Assembly (NCBI GenBank): GCA_019677205.1
Contig: JAAMXY010000003.1
Location: 1-24,177 of the forward strand
Direction of reading: 5' to 3'
DNA: 24,177 nt
From: Pinguiococcus pyrenoidosus
Lineage: Eukaryota > Sar > Pinguiophyceae > Pinguiochrysidales > Pinguiochrysidaceae
A model generated the notes under the pieces. That model worked only from the letters and a program-made list of their open reading frames with translations. It did not search any database and was not told the DNA's origin. This document shows positions 18,797 through 24,177 of the stretch, piece after piece. Every line of letters begins with the position of its first letter. Within the stretch, counting starts at the first letter, position 1. The position numbers and the translations under genes are program-made.

Positions 18797-19367
18797 CATT
18801 GGTACTGCCTAGAGCGAGATAGAGACATGTGCCTTTCTTTTCGATGACTATCATCCTAGAGCTTCTATGTCGACCTGCTGGGCGGCTGCGTCCTGTCCCT
18901 CTCTGTCTCCGTTTCGTCTCTTCCTATCCATGTGCTAGCCGGCGCGGCTCATGCGTCTTCCGAAACGGGCCTTTCCTACGGTCGATTCCCCGCGTCAATT
19001 TAATGGCGAGTGAGGCTGGTATCTACATCATCGCTCCATACGAGAGCAAAAGCGCCATTGGACGATCGTGTGATCGTGTGATCGTGTGATCGTGTGATCG
19101 TGTGATCGTGCAATCCTGCAATCCTGCAATCCTGCAATCGTTCGCCGCCGCAGCGTGGCGAAGAGCTATCTAGTCGATTTGAGCGGTTTCTAGTCGGATG
19201 GAGCGAAGACGACCTTGCTGTTGACGCCGTCACATGCCACATTGTGTTTTCCCTTCCCAAACGGTGTTCAAAATTTTAGGTAGTGTGGGCGTCATCACGC
19301 ACACTACTTTTGCGGCGCGCTCCGCAACCTTTTGCCCCCCCCTACGGAATAGATTCACCGGACGTCC
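18797..19367. other. Convergent 3' region between CFAP100 and CdsA
   Basis: Both genes end into this gap. Apart from the 8-bp repeat at 19064-19143 and a C-run near 19334-19342, I see nothing. Open frames on either strand are short and driven by the repeat. Confidence 0.5.
19064..19143 (+). repeat. 8-bp tandem repeat with an internal variant switch
   Basis: Ten 8-base units: five of GATCGTGT, one GATCGTGC, three of AATCCTGC, and a final AATCGTTC. The phase never breaks, so the AATCCTGC block is a homogenised variant of the first block, bridged by the GATCGTGC hybrid unit. The GATCG core includes the palindrome GATC. Confidence 0.95.
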
Positions 19368-21270
19368 TTAAAGACCTCCCCATCCAAGGTAGGATAGAAA
19401 GTATCTCACAAAGATGTACGAGGGCACCGCGGTGAAGATGTAGCTATCGACGCGATCGAGCAGGCCACCATGGCCAGGCAAGAGGTTGCCACTGTCCTTC
19501 AGCCCAGCGTCGCGCTTGAACATGGACGCCGTTAGGTCGCCCAGAAGAGCAATCAACGTCAGCATTAATCCGTACGCCAAGCCTGGAGGGAAGCGCTTGA
19601 GAGAGACGGTCTGGCGGGGTAAGGTGGCTCCGTGAGGGCGCACCTGTGAGCTTCCAGTGCGGCCACTGCATCACCCAAGCCCCCAGGAGGCTTGTGAGGC
19701 ACGCGAATGCGGCCCCTCCAAGCAGGCCCTCGACGGTTTTGTTGGGGGAAGCGCTGCCTGCGGCCGGGCTGATGCGGCTAAGCGGTGTCCGTCCGAACAG
19801 GCGTCCCACCGCATATGCGCCCACATCCGCAAAGACGATGCTCAGGTACGTCCACCACGTCACGACAGCTCCCTGGGAGAAAGGCGAAAGACAGCGATGA
19901 ACCACAGGAACTTTTCGAATCCTGGGAGCCCGAGGCGAAGGCAAGGTGGCGAGGTCGGGGGCCTGTGCAGGATGGTACGCACCGTGGTCCACATGTCGCG
20001 GGAAAGATCGACCTTTGGAAACCACGACGGAAGCCAGGAGCCCATGCCCACAAGAAATGGAAGCTTCGCCATGATCGCTTCGCTCCCGACGTCGCTCCCG
20101 AGTCGACGCAGTCGGACCCAAAAGCTCGGCAGGTATCCGGCATAGAAGATCCCGAGGAACGACGTCGAAATCTCCGCGATGCTCGCATACTTCATCCTCA
20201 TGATGAGGAACCACATCATCACCCAGATGGAGGTCAGCGGGAGCACCAACTCGTGGAGATGAGGATAGAACGCGGCCGAGAAGTATAGGCAAGCGCTCGA
20301 CACGATGCTGATCCGTCGAGCGGGATAGACCCCTGTGGCGATGACCATCCGATAGTACTCAAGCTGCGCCAACGAAACCGTGAGGAACAGGCCAAATGCG
20401 TAGGCGGCGTTGCCACTGAAGATCCACACGGATGCCACCGCTCCCATGATAAGGCTGGTGACGACACGTTTCCGCAGCTTGCCGCTGGTCTTCTTCGACT
20501 TGCCACCTTCCTCCATGAGCGTCTCCTTATTGAACTCCGCCGACCAAAGGTAGCGCGCGTAGTTGATGTACCACATGAGCACCCGTTTCCCGTAGAAGCT
20601 TCTTCCGCCCGATTTCCGAACGGCCTTCGCACCCGCGGCTGCCACCTGACCTTCCGGCGGGCCTCCCATCTGTCCGTCCATCGGTCCAAGACCCCCACGG
20701 ATGCCTTTCGCGGCCTCGTCGGCTCCACAATCCAAGGAGAGACTTGCTTCGTCCATGGCAGAAACAGGAACGCCCAGCAAGGTGGAGTTCCCGTGGAGAT
20801 GGGACGGCCTGACGCCTTCCACGGCAGCCAACGAAGGCAGCGCATGCGAATGCGATTGATGCCCCAGGGTGTGCTCTCCCTGTGGCGCCGCAAGATGCCC
20901 TTCCGCGTGGCAATGCGGCTCCTGTAGCAACATAGACGCCGCGTGAGGGTACAAGACGACTTTTGGCAGCTGCGCTCGTGGAAATACCTGCGGCACGTCG
21001 TGCGAGAGGGCTCTCGCCGGGTCGTCACCAACTTCAAAAGCGTCTTTCTTGTCCACTTGGCCCGGCTGCACTTCCGAATTACGGAGGCTCAGGTGCACCT
21101 ACGCCATCAAGCGACCGCGTAAGCGTACTTTTGCACGTTTCAAGCCGTCCATTGGCGCTGTTTACCCGTCCTATGACTGGAGGCGGAACCTTTCGGAGCT
21201 GGAAACGCGCTGGAGACAAGCCTCGAACGCCACAGATGGCCCAAAGCGCCATGACCACCGATCTCCACAT
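19368..21270 (-). CDS. cdsA: Phosphatidate cytidylyltransferase (CDP-diacylglycerol synthase), plastid type
   Basis: Converts CTP and phosphatidate to CDP-diacylglycerol, the precursor of phosphatidylglycerol. Proposed exons on the minus strand are 21270-21103, 20987-19983, 19872-19644 and 19582-19368, giving 538 residues. The last two junctions are firm. The family signature is complete at about 487-513: SMFKRDAGLKDSG, then PGHGGLLDRVD. Earlier landmarks are IFYAGYLPSFWVRLR, IVFADVGAYAVGRLFGRTPL and ISPAAGSASPNKTVEG, an algal/plastid form with an insert before KTVEG. Several membrane spans begin near VVTSLIMGAVASVWIFSG. Exon 1 encodes a signal-like segment (MWRSVVMALWAICGVRG) and then an Arg/Ser/Thr-rich stretch, as in a bipartite plastid presequence. 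How exon 1 joins exon 2 is uncertain: an acceptor near 20988 or one further in at TTGCTACAG both keep frame. The product is longer than usual for the family. Confidence 0.9.
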
Positions 21271-22020
21271 CACTGCCGCTATCGTTCCACTGCTGAAACC
21301 GCTCTACTCGAGTGAGGAGGCGCTATTCCTCTGCCATTCTACCGCTGCACCGCTCCTCCCTCCGAAGCCTCGTCGGAGCGCTGTAGTACGGTCGACGACT
21401 CGCGATGCGACTGCACTGTGCAGCTGTAGGGCGTCGAGAGAAGCAGCTGCGGGGCGCGACTGGCCGACAGTGGTGCTTCCAGCGCGAAACGTGGCTGACT
21501 TGCAGCAATGGCGCCTCGACGCACAACACGTTGAAGACTGAGGTGGGTCTGCTGCCGCAATCTACAGGTTCATATCTTTGTTTAGAGGATTTCTCTCTGG
21601 GTTTCTCCAGTTCCGTATGTTATATTCATATAATAATATTTGAATAAAACAATGCTTATTTGAAGTTTTGTTCCATCCAATGACGTACCGTTTCGATGTC
21701 CCTTGGGGTGCGTTGATTGGTTCAGCCGACGTTCGCATGCTTCTCTTTCCTTGAGTGCGTCATCTTTCGGACAGCTTATCCGGCCATGGAACGGGCACCC
21801 ACGCCACGGCGGACCAATCAACTCCAGAGTCCTTTGCAGAGTCTCGCAGCTCCCAGCCGCATTCGGCATTTCACGGCGTCGCCCTCTCTGCTTCTTCCGA
21901 TTTCCATGTTTTCATGAGTTGCACATGACCCTGAAGGGGCCTCGCAGTCCCCAATGAGAAGGCCTTGAGGCCAGGGCACCAAAGCGAGGGTCTTCCAGGC
22001 CTCTCCGCGTGCGTACCGAC
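21271..22020. promoter_or_regulatory. Divergent promoter between CdsA and the CCDC81-like gene
   Basis: This 750-base gap has three NF-Y type boxes: CCAATGA at 21677-21683, TGATTGG at 21714-21720 (reverse of CCAATCA) and CCAATCA at 21814-21820. An AT-rich tract at about 21600-21660 lies just to the left. The first 300 bases are GC-rich with no recognisable gene and may be the CdsA 5' UTR or upstream exon sequence. The roles are inferred. Confidence 0.55.
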
Positions 22021-24177
22021 ATGTCCGAGTTGGATGACTTGACGAGCCTCTTCGAGTTGGCCTGTCTCGGCGACCTGAGCAAGGAGTCCGACAGCATCAA
22101 GGACACCGACGAGGTATGCCTCTTTGCTGCCGAAGAGAAAGTGAGGCTGCCAACATCTGACGGAGCTCTCAAACCCTCGAAGGCCTTCACCCTTCCCGAG
22201 ATCGTTAAGCTTTGTCTCGGTCTCAAATTCCACTCGTCGGCGGCCCTCACGAAGACGAGGTACCTTCTGCGCGAGCAGGAGTATTTCGCCTGCTGGTCAT
22301 CCTTGACTGCCTGGTGCGTGGGGCTTGAGAGCGCCGGGATCCGCCATGTCCGGCGGGAGCTTACGTCTGTGCAAACGGGTGTCTTGCAGGGTGAAGAAGT
22401 GTACCAAGGGAGACGGGCTCTGTCATCATGACGTCGCATTGCTAGACATCGGGAGGATCGGTCATCGGGAGTACGCCATGGTAGGTGGACGGCGAGCAGT
22501 TTTCATGCACCGCGCGTCTCCCTTCTTTGCATTTCCTCGTCTTCTTCGCTTTATGGAGGGACGTTCTTCGTTCCGTGTCATCCATGTGCTCCAAAGCATG
22601 CTTGCTTCAAGACTTGGCTACTTGCTTCAAGACTTGGCCGCTTGCTTCAAGACTTGGCTACTTGCTTCAAGACTTGGCTACTTGCTTCAAGACTTGGCTA
22701 CTTGCTTCAAGACTTGGCTACTTGCTTCAAGACTTGGCTGCTTGCTTCAAGACTTGGCTGCTTGCTGCAAGACTTGGCTGCTTGCTTTAAGACTTGGCTG
22801 CTTGCTTTAAGACTTGGCTACTTGCTTCAAGACTTGGCTGCTTGCTTCAAGACCTGGAAGACTTGAAGACGACACCTCATTCATCTTTGCGGAACAGGGA
22901 ATTCTGATACCGACGTTCAAGCTGTCGAGTAGCTATGCCACGCGCTTTGGGCTGCTGCAGGTAGGAAGAACCTCCAGGGAAACGACCGCTGGGCTTTCTG
23001 GACTGAAGTAAGGCAACCTCTTGCTTCGCAGGACCAAAGCATCGCGGCGGAGACTTGGGCGAGGATGTCCCGTGCGGGGAGACCGCTTCTTCGTTTCGAC
23101 GTGAAAAGCGTCGCGAAGGACAAGCTTGCTTTGGCCTCGTCTGCAGCGATGCTTCACCAGCATCTCTCCGCGGACCAAGTGCTCTTCGCCCTGCAGGCCA
23201 TTCTCTTCGTGTTCGGGACCTTGGCAAGCGAGGGCAGGAAGGTGGAGCTGGATGTCGGCGCTGGGATGCTCCGGGCGCGCAGCCAGAAGCTGCGCTTGGA
23301 TTTCGTTCAGATGCCAGACCGAACACCGCAGATGCCTTCCGAGAGCGCCATCAGGAAGTGGTCCAGACTCTCGCCGCGGCAGCGCATGGCCTTCCTAGAC
23401 CCGTCCGCAACGCTCGCAGCAGAAGACAAGGGCGTCTCCGCACGGCCAAGTGCCGAAGCTGGCCATCTCAGCCCAAAGCAGATCGGGGCGGCAGGAGGCG
23501 GCATCGGAGCCGGCGGCATCGATCTGGATGCGATGCCTACCTTTTGCCCTTCCTTTCGGAAGGCCAAGGAGGGCGGCGTGCCCGCGGAGGTGCTCGACAA
23601 ATGCATCTTCTTCGGGCCGTCCGTGCGAGCCAAGGTGCTCAAGGCGGCGGAGAGCACACATATCATGCCCGTGGTGGACTACTTTTGCCGCCTGCCTGGC
23701 GGCTTCCGGCCCACCAGTCCCAGCGGCAACGATCAGAAGGGACTCATCCCGCCGTCGGGAAGGATCGGAAGTCTCTACACGCCGGGGGCGAGGCACCTGG
23801 GCTTCGACGCCAGCAGCGCTCGCGTGAGCTTCGCCACGGCGGAAGTTGCCGAGGCGGACGACTACACACTGGCGTCGGGCCGCAAGGATTCCTCCGCAGC
23901 CAACGAAGCCAAGGAGGGCGAGGGGGAAGAGCTGGAGAAAGTGATGTTCCTCTACATGCTGTACGTCGAGAAAGGGATTCCCGACTCGCTCATCTCGCCC
24001 ATCGCGCTGGCACGGCTGAAGCGCATCCTGCGCAAGGTGAACAGCAACCCCAACCCGTACCCGGCGCCCAAGTCCAAGGTCAAGTCGCAGGATCTGCTCA
24101 CCAAGACGCAGCCCTACATCGGCCGCACCGGCGAGAAGGCGCTGTGGAAGCTGCTCAAGGTCTTCAACGAGGAAGAC
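22021..24177 (+). CDS. CCDC81-like protein with HU-fold domains, 3' end outside the window
   Basis: CCDC81-family proteins carry two HU-type domains related to bacterial HU/IHF and associate with centrosomes and cilia. Proposed exons are 22021-22113, 22279-22313, 22390-22480, 22898-22960 and 23032-24177 (open at the edge), giving 476 codons so far. Domain 1 is rebuilt across four exons: EYFACWSSLTAW-VKKCTKGDG, VALLDIGRIGH, then ILIPTFKLSSSYATRFGL. Domain 2 lies at the start of exon 5: LLRFDVKSVAKDKLALAS, QVLFALQAILFVFGTLASEG and the final RSQKLRLDF. A Gly/Ser/Pro-rich region follows, then a helical segment with ISPIALARLKRILRKVNSN. Intron 1 (22114-22278, 165 nt) is stop-free and a multiple of three, so it may be coding instead. 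Intron 3 (22481-22897) is swollen by a minisatellite. Confidence 0.85.
22601..22860 (+). repeat. 20-bp minisatellite, thirteen copies, in the CCDC81-like gene
   Basis: Thirteen units of CTTGCTTCAAGACTTGGCTA in strict 20-bp register. The last two bases vary between TA, TG and CG, and units 9-11 carry TGC or TTT in place of TTC. The final unit is degenerate. It lies in the proposed intron 22481-22897, which splices an HU domain cleanly when removed. All three forward frames are open through the array because 20 is not a multiple of three and no frame of the unit makes a stop, so Leu-rich open frames here are repeat artefacts. Confidence 0.97.

Noticed and set aside
22601-22860. CRISPR-like array
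   Set aside because: The 20-bp units are directly adjacent with no unique spacers, and the host is a eukaryote.
22325-22866. Leu/Ala-rich open frames in all forward frames
   Set aside because: They are made by the 20-bp minisatellite, whose unit has no stop in any frame; removing it as an intron restores an HU domain.
1-24177. tRNA, rRNA, transposon or viral genes
   Set aside because: I looked for tRNA box-like sequences, transposase or reverse transcriptase motifs and long terminal repeats and saw none. A covariance-model scan would be more sensitive for small RNAs.

Overview
This window is nuclear DNA from a eukaryote. Almost every gene is split by short GT-AG introns of about 60-200 nt. 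Splice phases match across all but one junction set, and the joined exons give full-length members of eukaryote-only families. The mix points to a photosynthetic, flagellated, single-celled alga: plastid-type CdsA and a DUF1995 protein for photosynthesis, CFAP100, LZTFL1 and a CCDC81-like HU protein for cilia, and Arp2/3, ESCRT-II and the KDEL receptor for core cell biology. Three probable plastid proteins (MBL-fold, DUF1995, CdsA) begin with a hydrophobic signal peptide followed by a Ser/Arg/Pro-rich stretch. That suggests a complex plastid of secondary origin, such as in a haptophyte, cryptophyte or chlorarachniophyte. I cannot name the species.

Layout, left to right: WD40 protein (+, 408-1961); a 14-bp minisatellite; MBL-fold protein (-, 2523-3461); a divergent promoter; KDEL receptor (+, 4202-5236); LZTFL1 (-, 5499-6623); a short divergent promoter; VPS36 (+, 6942-8512); ARPC4 (-, 8964-9708); a 0.7-kb stretch with no assigned gene; DUF1995 protein (-, 10405-11723); GH35 beta-galactosidase (+, 11722-14323); DHHC palmitoyltransferase (-, 14613-16356); CFAP100 (+, 16960-18796); an 8-bp repeat; plastid-type CdsA (-, 19368-21270); and a CCDC81-like protein (+, from 22021) cut by the right edge, with a 20-bp minisatellite in one intron. 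The two gaps under 300 nt (5237-5498 and 14324-14612) are convergent 3' regions in which I see nothing.

The organisation is the most striking feature. Genes alternate strand almost perfectly, so they form head-to-head pairs. The tightest pair, DUF1995/GH35, has overlapping start codons: the palindrome CATG at 11721-11724 is the ATG of both genes on opposite strands. Most of the other promoter gaps carry CCAAT boxes of the NF-Y form CCAATSA, often beside AT-rich tracts. Five different tandem repeats (units of 7, 8, 9, 14 and 20 bp) sit in introns or 3' regions.

I found no mobile element, CRISPR array, RNA gene, prophage or defence system. The genes do not form one pathway. The only functional theme is the set of three cilia-associated genes, which may simply reflect the gene content of a flagellate.
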